This document shows, piece by piece, positions 13,701 to 24,202 of a stretch of 64,000 nucleotides of DNA; position 1 is the first letter of the stretch, and the number at the start of each line of letters is the position of its first letter. The stretch spans positions 4,442,976 to 4,506,975 of the forward strand of contig NC_134527.1 of NCBI RefSeq assembly GCF_027942865.1, written 5' to 3'. The notes under the pieces are model-generated. The model was not told the DNA's origin, ran no database searches, and saw only the letters and a list, made by a program, of their open reading frames with translations. The DNA is from Odontesthes bonariensis. Taxonomy: Eukaryota; Chordata; Actinopteri; Atheriniformes; Atherinopsidae. The position numbers and the translations under genes were made by a program.

Positions 13701-16427
13701 CTAGATTTGAAGAGGCCCAGGTCAGAAAAAAGACCTGTATTAAAGTATCTTTAATACATAATAAAGTATCAAAAATAGTATTAAAGGTTCAGTGCATAAA
13801 ATGTTGTGATATTTCTTGGTGAAGTTGCAGATTGCAACAACCTACACACCCCCTGCCTCACCTTCCACCCCCCCTTTGGGAAAAACTATGGTGACTACCG
13901 AAACTGTGACAGGCCTGAACAAGAACCGTGTTTGTGATTTATTTGTTAACACAAGCATTCAATCAGACAGACAAAAAATACTAAATAATCACCTTTAGGC
14001 AAATTAGAGTTCATCCAATTGATAAAATAGATTAAAATGAATTAATTAATTACAAAATAGCTTAAATTAAAATAATCCAGGTAAATTCAAGTACTTCAAT
14101 AAAAAATAAAAGAGTGTGATTCGGCTATTAACTACTTGTTTTTGTAATATTTGCAGTGGCCTTTAATAACACCTCAGCGCCCGGAGCTCGAGCTATTGTG
14201 ACACAATTTTGGCACATGCCATCATTTGCTTGCCTGCAGAATGTTCCGATTGGTCAATGACACACCAGTCATCTCAGAGCCTGAATGTACCTACAACTGT
14301 CTGAGCTCCCCTAGAATCCTGTGTAGTGCAATGGAACATTTTATTTAGCCTTATGCTTGTGTCTCATCATGTTTAAATCCCTTGTGAGATTTGGGCTGTG
14401 TTCGAAACCGCATACTACATACTACATACTTCCATACTGCATACTAATCGATCAGACAGTATGCAGAGCGTTTACCCACAATGCATTTTGCTCCTGCCCG
14501 AGCCGAAATCAGCCGGCCTGAAGCTGATTTCTCTTAAGCTCTAAACTCTGTAAACTTTAGCAACATTTGAAACATTTTCAGGTGAGAAAGTAGTCGTTTA
14601 GATCCCCAACGTGTTGAAAACCTGACAAAATACCGGCTGTTTACAATTTTGTTCCCACAAATTCGGCGCTACTAAAGCTAGCCGCAGTGAGCAACGCACT
14701 TCCTGTTATTTTCACAAAATAAAATACCCGTTGCCTTTTATCATAGGGAAAGCCATTACCATACAATTGGCGCTTTTGTTTTGAAAACAGGAAGTGAACC
14801 TACCCTCGTTGTAGCTAGCTTGAAACTGCCGTTTTGACAGGAAATGACGATCGGCGACGTTACGTTACGTTGCATCTTGGGTAGTTTGAGTATGAGTAGT
14901 AACCTCATGATGCATACCCAACATTTCAGAGAATCTAGTATGCATCCGGGAACTTCTCGCTTACTCAAACTCGCATACTAACTCAAAAGGTTAGTATGAG
15001 TAGTGGGAGAAGTATGCGATTTCGAACACAGCCTTGGTCTTCTTTTCCCAGGCACAAGATGTTTCCAATCAAACATTTCTTTGTTTCATTGTTCATTCTG
15101 TTCTGCGCACTCTGCAAGGCCGTCCAGCTCATTGAGGTTCATCGAGAGATAAGAAGAAGTCAGCTTGCACAGTCTGATAAAAGGACATTTTTTTCTTTCT
15201 CCTGTGTTCGGGTACAATAAGACGAATGAAGTCTTGCTCTCTCTTGTACAAGAACTATTCAATAAACCTGCCTGAGTGCTTTTCACCTTAACAGTGCTCG
15301 GATGATTTTCTGTCAACACAAACATCTGAATATGTCTTTCCCAGCAGCATGACGAAGTATAAAGAGAGCAGTGCTCTGAATCACCTTTGTCCTGGTGCAG
15401 CCATCACAGTCGGACCAGCCTCCGTAAGATCCCCATCTGCAGTGTACAGGCTGCTGACAGCTGAGAGAAGGGGACATTTCAAGCTCCGTTAAATTTAACA
15501 CAAGCCACTGGAAATAGAGCTCAAAACCACAGCAAACGCAGAAGAGATGCACGTTAATAAGATGATTCAACTGACAAACTGCAGCGAAATGTAAAGACTA
15601 GAGCTGGGCGAGTTAACTCGTGATTATCGCGTTAACGCATTGATTATTTAACGCAGATAAATATTTTATCGCGCATTAACGCAGGTTTTTTTTGTAATTT
15701 TTGTAATTTTTTTACATTTTTTTATTTAAAAAAACTAAATTTTTGGAGGGCTTTTGTGCCTTTAATGGATAGGAAAGTTCAGAGAGATCGGAAAAGAAAG
15801 TAATCGGCGGATCCACCAAACATGGAGAAGGTTACGGAACTTTTACTCGGCCATTTTCATTGGCAATTGAATTGTCTTCTCAGCGTAGTAGTTCCAGTCT
15901 AAAATATCACTTAAAGGCAAAACACACAACTGATAGCAGCAAGTCATTCAAGGAAACAGACAGTGGAGCGAGGCTTCTACATAAAAACTACAGAAAGATG
16001 CTGATGTTAAAAGTGTGTTTGCACAACAAATGTTATGGCACGTTCATTCATATGGCAGCACATTTAAAATAAAACTAAATGCTAAAAGCTATACAATACT
16101 TTTGGATTCATTTTTGGATTCTGCGTACAAATGCGATTAATCGTGATTAATCAGGGAAATCATGTGATTAATTAGATTAAACATTTTAATCGTTGCCCAG
16201 CCCTAGTAAAGACGTAAATGTGTAAGTATGCCTACCGGATCTGTGACACAAAGCCAACAGATAACACCAAAGCTGCAGCCAAATTCAGCTGTGGACAAAG
16301 AGGAAAAAAGATATTTTAAATTCTTTTTACACAGATTATTAACGCTAAACATCAGACATTATCACACAGTCTAAAGAATATTGGATACATCTTAACGGTA
16401 AGTGAATTTGGGGGCTTTTACCTTCAT
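7775..16427 (-). CDS. c7: Complement component C7, C-terminally shortened form
   Basis: C7 joins C5b-6 and begins membrane attack complex assembly on target membranes; it is secreted. Coding exons: 16422-16427, 16236-16288, 15385-15460, 13170-13311, 12928-13072, 12670-12808, 11491-11619, 11141-11384, 10456-10560, 10170-10336, 8122-8350, 7775-7950. Every junction is GT/AG and the phases close to one frame of 536 codons plus stop. Domain order: signal peptide (about 1-20), TSP1 ([15 protein letters not shown], 26-75), LDLRa ([16 protein letters not shown], 80-125), MACPF with [15 protein letters not shown] (about 285-300), EGF-like ([10 protein letters not shown], 430-465), second TSP1 ([13 protein letters not shown], 483-530). 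C7 rather than C6, C8 or C9 is shown by [17 protein letters not shown] and the CHCRPCQN block. Human C7 is 843 aa, with two CCP and two FIMAC modules after the last TSP1. Here TGA (7775-7777) follows PDIQYLQ and no downstream module was seen. Teleosts can carry two C7 genes; which copy this is cannot be decided here. Confidence 0.94.
8435..9463. mobile_element. hAT element in C7 intron 11
   Basis: The inverted ends are CAGAGGTGGGTAGTAACGAG at the left and CTACCCACCTTTG at the right. Flanks ATCATAAC (8427-8434) and ATCATAAT (9464-9471) are a 7-of-8 target duplication. The body carries repeated ACTTGAGTA motifs near both ends and no intact transposase. A fragment of its right part occurs inverted at about 13930-14112 in another C7 intron. 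Confidence 0.85.
9472..10169. other. C7 intron 11 remainder, no feature seen
   Basis: AT-rich intronic DNA between the hAT copy and the exon at 10170-10336. I see no conserved frame, RNA gene or repeat with recognisable ends. The 580-bp intron at 10561-11140 is equally featureless. Confidence 0.5.
11697..11841 (+). mobile_element. tRNA-derived SINE, internally deleted, in a C7 intron
   Basis: The body is bounded by a perfect 16-bp direct repeat ATATTGCCTGTTTTGG (11681-11696 and 11842-11857), the signature of LINE-driven retroposition. The head has an A-box-like TGGCGTAGTGGG. The tail (CCCCCTCTCTCTGCC, CTTCCTGTCTCT) matches the reverse copy at 42395-42540. The segment that contains the B box in that copy is missing here: CATGTACA runs straight into TGCATG. 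Confidence 0.85.
12180..12564 (-). mobile_element. TTAA-type MITE, one-ended copy
   Basis: The right end GGCGAACTATCCCT is followed by TTAA (12565-12568), as in the family members at 23772-24202 and 45813-46419. The left arm is missing, so the left boundary is approximate. It sits in the C7 intron between exons 12670-12808 and 11491-11619. Confidence 0.75.
13483..13700. repeat. Interspersed repeat, first copy
   Basis: This segment, with TTTATTTATACAG, GTGCTTTACAGCAGGTAATA and an A-rich AACAATAAAAGAACAGTG block, recurs almost unchanged at 56203-56400 in a ccdc152 intron. The class is not evident from the sequence. Confidence 0.75.
13785..14112. repeat. Composite of a short interspersed repeat and an inverted hAT fragment
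   Basis: 13785-13905 (GTTCAGTGCATAAAATG ... GGTGAAGTTGCAGATTGC) resembles 35990-36080 (GGTCCAGTGTGTAAGATG). 13930-14112 is the reverse complement of the right half of the hAT element at 8435-9463 (the GATGAACTCTAATTTGCC region). Confidence 0.7.
14394..15033 (-). mobile_element. MITE of the GGCTGTGTTCGAAACC family, copy 1
   Basis: Inverted ends GGCTGTGTTCGAAACCGCAT and TTTCGAACACAGCC enclose about 640 bp with internal CATACTACATACT blocks. Other copies: 31758-32154, 36541-37167, 40239-40879 and 51256-51843. No target duplication is clear at any of the five, so the superfamily is left open. This copy is inverted relative to 36541 and 40239. Confidence 0.82.
15599..16205 (+). mobile_element. 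Non-autonomous hAT element, exact target duplication
   Basis: It lies between perfect 8-bp repeats GTAAAGAC (15591-15598 and 16206-16213). The ends are TAGAGCTGGGCGAGTTAACT and GCCCAGCCCTA. The internal BED-like frame is broken: ACTCGGCCATTTTCATTGG is joined directly to the serine-rich part, so the CKHC zinc-binding cysteines seen in sister copies are deleted. It lies in the C7 intron between the signal-peptide exon and the first TSP1 exon. Confidence 0.92.
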
Positions 16428-17603
16428 GATGTGCTGCTCAGAGTTCAGTTTTCCGTCTGATCCGGCACCGCATCAGGCCGGGCGATATAATCACCTGGTA
16501 GGAGATGGGAGGGGTGGGCAGGATTTCTGCACAGAGTTCAGGAATTCCCTGAGTGAAGAAATGTTTGTTGTGCTGCCCCAGTTCACCCAATGAGTCACGA
16601 ACAAGGACCCAGTGTTCCATTCCGAGCCTCGGCCCTCTGAGAGCTTTGTTTTGCCCTCGTATTTTTGCATTTGTCACCAGCGGCAATGAGTATTTTTTCC
16701 TGTGAACAGTGTGCACTTTGTGCTCTCTGATTCAAAAGAACAAATGATGAAATCCGCTGAGTGGTTAGCCTCACTGGAGAAAGACAGCCGTGGTTGCATC
16801 ACTCGTGTTTATCTTGGATAAGGCCCTCACAAGCTGACATTGGATGATTAGATAAAGGTTAGAAAAATTCCAACGGCTCATATTCGAGCATTTTTCACTT
16901 GATTGTTTGCTAAATATGTGTGGACATCACATCCATGTTGAAATGTTTGGCACCATGTGGACAGTATTTTATTCCTAAACTCTAAATTTTTATTTATTTA
17001 CCTCATTTCCTCTGGGTTTTTTGTTGTTGCCATCTTCCTATTCCAGTTAAATCTTTTTACCACCTCAGTAAAATCCTAAAAATGGTGTTCTAAGTCTGAA
17101 GGAGCAGTAAGTCGTCAGAGGTTTTAACTTGATTGTCTTCATGCATACATCCTGTACATTGTTGCCATCTAGTGGTGATCTACTGTCTCCTGTTGGGTTC
17201 ATGACCAAGATGCTGATGACATTTCTTAAAAGGAGGCAGAAAAGAGTTACTTGTTATGCAAAATGCAACTTAACAGGACTCCTCGTACTCAATCCTTCCA
17301 TTCACAACACAACACAACACAACACGCACCACCATTATTTATCTTGGCTTAATGTGTGCTCACAACGTGAAATGTGTGATACACATTGTCACCCTGTGCT
17401 GTGTTTATGATTGGCTAATTCTATGTTATATAATAATATAAAGAAATAACTAAGATGAAGCATCATATGAGCCTTTTATTTTGTAAACCTCAAATCAGAA
17501 AAAGTTAGGATGGAAAATGCAAACCCAATATATTCATTCTTCATTAGCTATTACACGATATCGCCAAAAGTATTCGCTCATCTGCCTTTACACGCATATG
17601 GAC
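16428..17603. other. Upstream flank of C7, no gene seen
   Basis: This holds the 5-prime flank and presumed promoter of C7. There is a short CACAA-type simple repeat near 17300-17325. I could not place a TATA box or a conserved upstream exon with confidence. Confidence 0.5.
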
Positions 17604-17607
17604 TTAA

Positions 17608-17682
17608 AGGGATAGTTCGCCTCTTTTGACATGTAGCTGTATGACATCCCATACTAGCAATATCATTTATGAACATTTTCTT
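17608..17682. mobile_element. Truncated TTAA-type MITE end
   Basis: AGGGATAGTTCGCCTCTTTT follows TTAA (17604-17607) and runs into TATGAACATTTTCTTAC. It then passes directly into an inverted copy of the array repeat. Only one terminus of the MITE is present. Confidence 0.7.
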
Positions 17683-18617
17683 ACGAGTCATCAAACTTTG
17701 AGGCGTTGCCATGCCCACGCCCTTTGAGGTTTGAAAAAGTTGCCCGATGATTTTTTTCCCCCCATGTCTTAAAGCAATACTATGTAACATTTCTACCTTA
17801 GAGTTTGAGTTTTAATATTACGATTGGCCTGTCTCCTATGCCCTTCGGGGGTCTGAGTTGGAAAAACTGCGCTATGTAACTTTGCTGGACCGGCCCGGGA
17901 GCTGAGCGGAAGCACTTCGACTTGCTTTCTGGCACACCTACCGCAAAAACAAATAGACCCCTCTCACGCTCCCAGGTACATTTAATTACTCTTACCTTCT
18001 CGGTCGACATAGCTTGCACCTTTTGACTCCTCGCCGGTTCGTCAACAAACGTGAAACGTGAAAGCGAAAGGGTGTTGTATTTATGACAGTGTAACCGTAC
18101 ATTACCTCCAAGCCTGTAGGGGGAGCTCCAGAGTGGGCTTTTTGAGAAGTTACATTGTATTGCTTTAAGAGTAACCTGGCCAAGTTTGAAGTGTGTAGCA
18201 TTAAATCTGTAGGACGAGTTCGATCATATGCAAGGCGTGGAATCGGTCAAAAATGGCACAAAAACTCACTTTCCATCCAAAATGGCCGCCTTCCTGTGGA
18301 CGTGTGACCATGGCGGCAGGAGACTTTTTTGTGCGTCTGGGCATGATGAATGAGTGTACCGAATTTCGTTGTCCCACGCGAAACTAACCCCAATGCGGGG
18401 GCCATTTTTAAGCATCGTAGGGGGCGCTACAGAGTCAATGAGCGACTCCCAAAAATATAAAGTTTAGATTCTTTCATGTCGTCGACTGGCAGGTGGTGCT
18501 CGCAAAATTTCAAGAGTTTTCAAGCACCTTTTGCCAAGAATCGGACGGAAGACGGACGGAATAATAAGAATCCTTACAGATACAATAGGGTCCATGCAGT
18601 TTCACTGCTCAGTCCCT
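17683..18617 (-). repeat. Inverted single copy of the 1.43-kb array repeat
   Basis: Read on the minus strand it starts with AGGGACTGAGCAGTGAAACT (18617 downward), the outer end also present at 1207. It continues through the GACTCTGTAGCGCCCCCTA and TTTCGCGTGGGACAACGAAA landmarks of the array. The 0.32-kb subunit is split by the element at 17773-18164. Confidence 0.88.
17773..18164. mobile_element. TTAA-inserting MITE with a provable empty site
   Basis: It starts AGCAATACTATGTAAC and ends GTTACATTGTATTGCT, flanked by TTAA at 17769-17772 and 18165-18168. Removing the element and one TTAA restores CATGTCTTAAGAGTAACC, the exact junction seen uninterrupted in every array subunit (reverse complement of GGTTACTCTTAAGACATG). 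A 4-bp TTAA target is the hallmark of piggyBac-type transposition. Confidence 0.9.
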
Positions 18618-18639
18618 AATAAAAATAATGATGATGATG

Positions 18640-19290
18640 ACTGAGGACAACAGCAGATGTTTCAATCAGACCCCCTGATTGTGTATCTGATCTTCTCCAA
18701 CTTGATATGGTACATGATTTCCCTAATCCAATGACTGTATGTTGGAGGTGCTGGGTCTTTCCATTTCAATAATATCTGTCTTCCAGCTAACAGAGAACAG
18801 AAAGCCACCATTATTCTTTCCCACATCTCAAGACGGGAGTCTATCTGGGTTACACCAAAAAGTCCAATGAATGGAGAGTGTTCGCAAAGATCTTAGAAAA
18901 GGTCTCAAAGATGGGCTGCCAGAAGGTGCAAAGCTTTGGACATGTCCAAAACATGTGTAAGAGCGTTGCTGGATCTCGCCCACATCTATCATTGCATACT
19001 ATGGTTTTATGTTGTCTTGGTGCCTAGACTCTTGTGCAGATGTTCCTGAAAAGGATGTTGAATCCTAAAGTACTTTCCTGCATTTTTGGACTTGTTTTTC
19101 GTCTTTAGTCCAGAGCAAACAGCGTATATTTATTCCATAGCAGATCTGGAATACAAATTGGTCTGGGCACAACACACATTTCCACTGTGTGATGGATACA
19201 GAAACATTTCTGATCCACACCGTGATCTCTGCCCGTGTGGTTGTATCAGCTATCAGTGAAGGCTGGTCCATGATCAGAGATCCTTAGACT
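18640..19290 (-). pseudogene. L1-like LINE ORF2 C-terminal remnant
   Basis: Minus-strand translation of about 18850-18990 gives CNDRCGRDPATLLHMFW, then TCPKLCTFW, the C-terminal zinc-knuckle-like block of vertebrate L1/Tx1 reverse transcriptases. It ends at a stop, with further frame breaks on both sides. It is a dead 5-prime-truncated insertion. A plus-strand relative lies at 53095-54090. Confidence 0.78.
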
Positions 19291-19763
19291 GAGGATTGCT
19301 CCCTTGCCCTTGACACACTGAAATTCCTCTAGTTTCCTTGAGTAGTTTAAGGAATTGTGGCAGAAATATGCAAATCCCTTCCAAACCTTTGGATGACTTT
19401 TCTCACAGATGGGCTTTCATACACCAAACCGAAGGTAATGACCCAGTGGTGACTCACTTTATCCGGCCAAAATGAACTGATGGTCAGGATGTAAACTCAA
19501 CTCCTGCACAAGAGGACATAGCTTGTAAAATGTAGTGTGTACATTATAAAATAATATAATGTGTGTGTCTGTGCAAAGCATATAGACAATCTGTGGGTGG
19601 TCCACAGGGGTGGTCTGATGACACGGAGAGAAAAACAAGTCATTGCTGACATATGAGTGGGTCAGAGTCACATGTAGCACCAACTGGACTGAAATGTGAC
19701 TCCACTGGCAGGAAAACTCTCACTCAAAGACAGCGGAGAAGCGGTTCTGTCGACTCTGTCAGG

Positions 19764-20165
19764 CTTTTATTTTGTTAAAGTCTGTTGCTGTCTGCTGCGG
19801 AACCGGGAAAGAAAGTAATCGGCGGATCCACCAAACATGGAGAAGGGTACGGAACTTTTACTCGACCATTTTCATTTTAAAGTTCTTCCAGACGGCGGAG
19901 TCGACAGAACCAAAGTCATCTGTAAACACTGCCAAGTTGAATTGTCTTCTCAGCGTAGTAGTTCCAGTCTAAAATATCACTTAAAGGCAAAACACACAAC
20001 TGATCGCAGCAAGTCATTCAAGGAAACAGACAGTGGAGCGAGGCTTCTACATAAAAACTACAGAAAGATGCTGATGTTAAAAGTGTGTTTGCACAACAAA
20101 TGTTATGGCACTTTCATTCATATGGCAGCACATTTAAAATAAAGCTAAATGCTAAAAGCTATACA
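19764..20165 (+). mobile_element. hAT-derived fragment with intact BED-finger frame
   Basis: The open frame at 19837-20142 (101 aa) contains VICKHC followed by YHLKAKH, a C-x2-C ... H-x4-H arrangement of a BED-type zinc finger. Both inverted ends are missing: the left starts within TTTTATTTTGTTAAAGTCTG and the right stops after AAAGCTATACA. The frame is nearly identical to those at 26503-26808 and 44882-45187. It is a transposon N-terminal fragment, not a host gene. Confidence 0.82.
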
Positions 20166-20540
20166 GCCCTAATATTTTCACTGCATATCAGGAGAGAAAA
20201 CTTTTAATTATGAAGGTGAAACTTTTTTGACTGTTTGTTCTGCCTTCTCGTGTCTTTTTCTATTCTTTGAAGCTTAGAAACAGAAGCGAACAACTGGAAC
20301 AGGATCATGGGTTCAGACACTTTGCTTGTCGGCTACCGTCGATCCTCCTGCACTACCCAGCCTCCACCAGCAGATGGCGCCGCCCGCTCTCCCCGCGGTT
20401 TACTTCTTTTTTTTCCTCGCTGCCGTTTCAACCAGCTGCAGGCGGACAGGCGGAGGAGCTGGTCTTGGACAGCTTCGTTTGCACTCTCGGAGAATCGCTC
20501 TCACGGCTGGCTGTTAAACTGTGAACGCGCAGCTCCTTCA

Positions 20541-20724
20541 GAGCGACTTTGTGTGAAATATTTGTGTCAGTTTGTTGCGGTTTTCATCGAGGACACCAGT
20601 GAGAGCCGCAGCCCGGGGAACAGAGCAGGGTAGCCCGGGGAACAGAGCAGGGTAGCCCGGGGAACAGAGCAGGGCAGCCCGGGGAGCAGAGCAGGGCAGC
20701 CCCGCTGTCCGCTCCGCCGCAGCG
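20541..20724 (+). other. ghrb: Probable non-coding first exon of ghrb
   Basis: A GC-rich block ends in a good donor, CGCAGCG|GTGAGTGAC (20724/20725), upstream of the signal-peptide exon and on the same strand. It has no usable ATG frame linked to the receptor. GHR genes normally begin with untranslated exons, so the assignment is positional. The start is approximate. The last 90 bp are four 22-bp tandem repeats (20610-20697). Confidence 0.5.
20610..20697. repeat. 22-bp minisatellite, four copies
   Basis: Units AGCCCGGGGAACAGAGCAGG plus GT or GC start at 20610, 20632, 20654 and 20676. The fourth carries one A-to-G change. A partial fifth unit (AGCCC) follows. It ends 27 bp before a splice donor. 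Confidence 0.93.
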
Positions 20725-21439
20725 GTGAGTGACTTCTCCCGTCTGTCCTGCACGTTGCTGCCTGTTTACTCCCCTGAATGTGAACCAGCAGGATGATTAT
20801 CTAAAGAAAGCTGAGATTTCCCCCCCTTAAATCAGTCTGAGATCATGTGGGGAAAAGTTAAGAGCCATCCCTCTAAAAGTGAAATGGAGTGATAGTTTTA
20901 ATGATTGATTATAACAATATTCAATATTTTTTGCGTATAAATGTTTTTGCATTAATATTTTAAATGTGAAATAGATGCTTTAAGAACCATATTCTTGCAT
21001 ACTTTCTTGTCTGTTATGCTGTTGCACCTTTCACTGGACTTGTTAGGATTTTTCCTTGTGTAATATATCCCTTTTTGCCTTGAATACAAAGAGTTTTAAC
21101 TCTTTTTTTTTTCTTTTTTCTTTGCACATTTGAGTCCAGCCTCAAGGTTGAAAAATGTTTAAAAAAATTTAAAGCGTTATTCTTGTGGTTACTTTGACAG
21201 AGGAGAAAAAATTTGGTTCAGTTGGAAAATAATAGTTCTGTTATTTCGAGCATTATTTGGTACAAAAGCTGTATGGACCAAGAGAAAAAAACAAGAAAAA
21301 AGCCGATTATTTGAGGCAAATATGTGTGTTTTGGAAGAAATGGTTGCCTTGTGCTCTGAATCTTAAATGGAAAGAACCATCCAGAATAAAGGCTGTGATT
21401 TAATGGGGGTGTATCAATGCAAGAATGGGTTCACATTAA

Positions 21440-22534
21440 AGGGGAAGTTCGTTTTTTTTTTTTTAAAGCTGGACCTTATTTATGGCATTAAATACCTTCA
21501 TCTACTCACCGATAACAGTTTGGTGAAAGTCGGCGTCCTTCGGAAGATATTTATGGCGTGTTTCCACGAGCACGCAGTACCTGCAACCAGGTACACTTTT
21601 GGTATCACCTCAGCCCTGGTTCCAAGCGAGCCGAAGCGTTACTAAAACGTGACGTCAGCCGACTGCCTTCCACTGATTGGCCGATGAGTGTCGTCACTGG
21701 AAGCGTCATAACCGCGCGACGACCAACTAGAATGTAAATAAAGACAAGACTCCACATTTTACTGCTTCAGTTTGTACTGCTACGAGATGGCTTCGCAGAG
21801 GAAATCCACTCCTTGGTCGGTTGAGGAGGTCCGGATTTGTACGTTGCTCGGCGCCGTGTAAATGACGTCACGGAGGTTTCGCGTAGCCGTGATACTCTGT
21901 TGTAATGGAAACACAACCAAACCGAGCCGTGCCGAGCTAGTGGAAATGCGCCATTAGATCACTGGAGATCGGCGTATATCCATATAACGGGAGAGAACAG
22001 GGCAGAGACCATACAGCCTCTAAATAAGGCATTATCTGTCTTTATTTCACCAATACTTTAAGACCAATGAATGAATGAACGCGTACTATTGCACTGTTAG
22101 CCCAGAGCTGCCGTGTTGTTGTTATCTGGGGCTTTGTACACACGCGTCTAGTGGGATGACGTCATCAACGCGCACCGCTGCAGCACAGCTCATTCACTCC
22201 ATCGTACTCAAAGTCGTCAAAATCTGCTAAATATAGTAGTGTAGAAAGCCCCCAATAGCAACAACACGGCAGCTCTGAGCTAACAGTGCAATAGTACGCG
22301 TTCATTCATTCATTGGTCTTAAAGTATTGGTGAAATAAAGACAGATAATGCCTTATTTAGAGGCTGTATTGTCTCTGCCCTGTTCTCTCCCGTTATATGG
22401 ATATACGCCGATCTCCAGTGATCTAAATATCTCCCGAAGGACGCCGACTTTCACCAAACTGTTATCGGTGAGTAGATGAACGTATTTTATGCCAGAAATA
22501 AGTTCCAGGTTTAAAAAACCCCAGAACTTCCCCT
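21440..22534. mobile_element. Long foldback TTAA-type element in ghrb intron 1
   Basis: AGGGGAAGTTCG at the left and GAACTTCCCCT at the right are flanked by TTAA (21436-21439 and 22535-22538). Outside the nested insertion the two arms are long inverted repeats; landmarks GCGTATATCCATATAACGGG and TACTTTAAGACCAATGAATG each occur once per arm. The centre is near 22150. A solo end GAACTTCCCCTTTAA persists at about 52746-52760. Confidence 0.87.
21554..21953. mobile_element. Harbinger-type MITE nested in the foldback element
   Basis: TGGCGTGTTTCCAC at the left and GTGGAAATGCGCCA at the right are flanked by TTA (21551-21553 and 21954-21956). The opposite arm of the host element still carries the uninterrupted sequence (reverse complement GATATTTAGATCAC), which proves both the insertion and the 3-bp TTA duplication typical of PIF/Harbinger. 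Confidence 0.87.
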
Positions 22535-23771
22535 TTAACAAACTAAACAAACCATGAAATACGTTGGGTTCGTCCCATATGCAATGAAACAGAAGTCCAA
22601 ATAAATGTTCTATATGCCTTTTCCATTCTGTCCCAATTTGATTTGTTGTACGGATCTGAAGTGCCTCTTTTCCAGAAGTATTCAGACCCTTTGCTGTGGC
22701 GCTGCTGGTTGTCATCAGGTGCATCGGGTTTGCTTTGTTGGTTCTTCAGATGGGCCTCGAACCCAAATTGAGTTCCATGATGGCAAACTTTCAGACGTAG
22801 TTCTGTGAGGCCAACGCCCGTATGGTTGCAAAGTGTTGGGACAAAAACCAAAGTCCATCCAGCGCCGTGCAGACTGACAAAGCATCAGATCAAAAGCCTG
22901 AAACCAACCCTAAAGGTCCTTCCTGTTTGGATCCTGAGTATTTACAGGCGACGCAACAGGATCCCTGTTGTGTTTGGGTCTGTTGGGTATTTATTTTGAT
23001 CTAAAAAACAGTTTAAACCATTCTAACAACTCTAAAATTCCCTGAGCAACAGTGTTATTTCATGAAAACGATAAACCTTGGATGAAAGGATCTGGATCCA
23101 GATCATTCTAAACCTCTGGTGCGGGCTCTGAAGTAAAACGAGACGAGGCTTTCTATTGGTTGAGACTTTGTTTGACTGCAGTTTGCAAGTGAGGAGGAAA
23201 ATGGTGTGCAGGGAGAAGGTGATGAAGACATGTTCACTTTGTAATATTGTCTTTTAGGTTCAAGGAATCGGGACATGTTGACTCTTTTACCTCATTTAAC
23301 ATTTAGCTAACCTGGAAGAATATCGCGTGTTGGAGCACCTTTGTTGTTATAGTTACAGTCCTGATCGGATGGTTATCATTTTGCTTCATTAAAACAATGT
23401 CGACTTTGGAGAAAAACAGTCGTCATGTGTGTTTTTCAGAAGACTAGCTCGGCTGAGTTTGCAGGTTTGTGTCGTGTTAACTGTGTTAGCCGACTTTCTG
23501 CAGCTTCAGGCGAGCAAATAACTTATAAGACAAAACAATAAAGCAAAACGAGGGACTTAGTGTGGCTCGGAAAGCAATGAAAACCGGCCTTGAACTTCTA
23601 CCGTGACGCTCGTAGCGTCCCCTTCTCTTCATCCGAGTAGATTCCGTGCTGACTGCAGCAGTGAGGTGAGTCGAGTCTGTTGCTGTTACAGAATCAGTGT
23701 GAGTCATCCCAGAGGTTAAAGACACAGTCAAGTGAAAGTGGCGAAAAGGAGCATCACTCTTTCAGTGTTAA

Positions 23772-24202
23772 AGGGATAGTTCGCCTCTTTTGACATGAAG
23801 CTCTATGACATCCCATATCAGCAACATCATTTATGAACATCTTCTTACCCCCTGCTGCGTCCTGTGAGCAGAGTTCCAGCCTCGTTTTGGTGTTGACGAA
23901 GGTAGTCCGGCTAGTTGGCTGGGGTTTAAAAAATAAAGCGTTTTGCTTCTCAAAACAATATGCGTTCAAAAGAGTAATACATTTGCATCTCAAAATTGTT
24001 TTCCAGGAAAAAGTCAGACCTCACAATCGCTTGGCCCTATTTTCTCTCCCTTCGTATCACTCCCTGCTGCAGACAGCCGCGCCTGTTACGGTGTTTGCTG
24101 CTCCACTGCACTTCGGTCTGCACGGTCTACACAATGTTCATAAATAATATTGCTAATATGGGATGTCATACAGCTTCATGTCAAAAGAGGCGAACTATCC
24201 CT
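23772..24202. mobile_element. TTAA-type MITE, two-ended copy
   Basis: AGGGATAGTTCGCCTCTTTT and its inverted partner GCGAACTATCCCT are flanked by TTAA (23768-23771 and 24203-24206). It carries the family landmarks TACCCCCTGCTGCGTCCTGT and GCCAGTTGG-type interior. It lies in ghrb intron 1. Confidence 0.87.

Noticed and set aside
19837..20142. BED-finger frame as a host ZBED gene
   Set aside because: Near-identical copies lie inside elements with hAT ends and 8-bp duplications elsewhere in the window. This one is a truncated copy.
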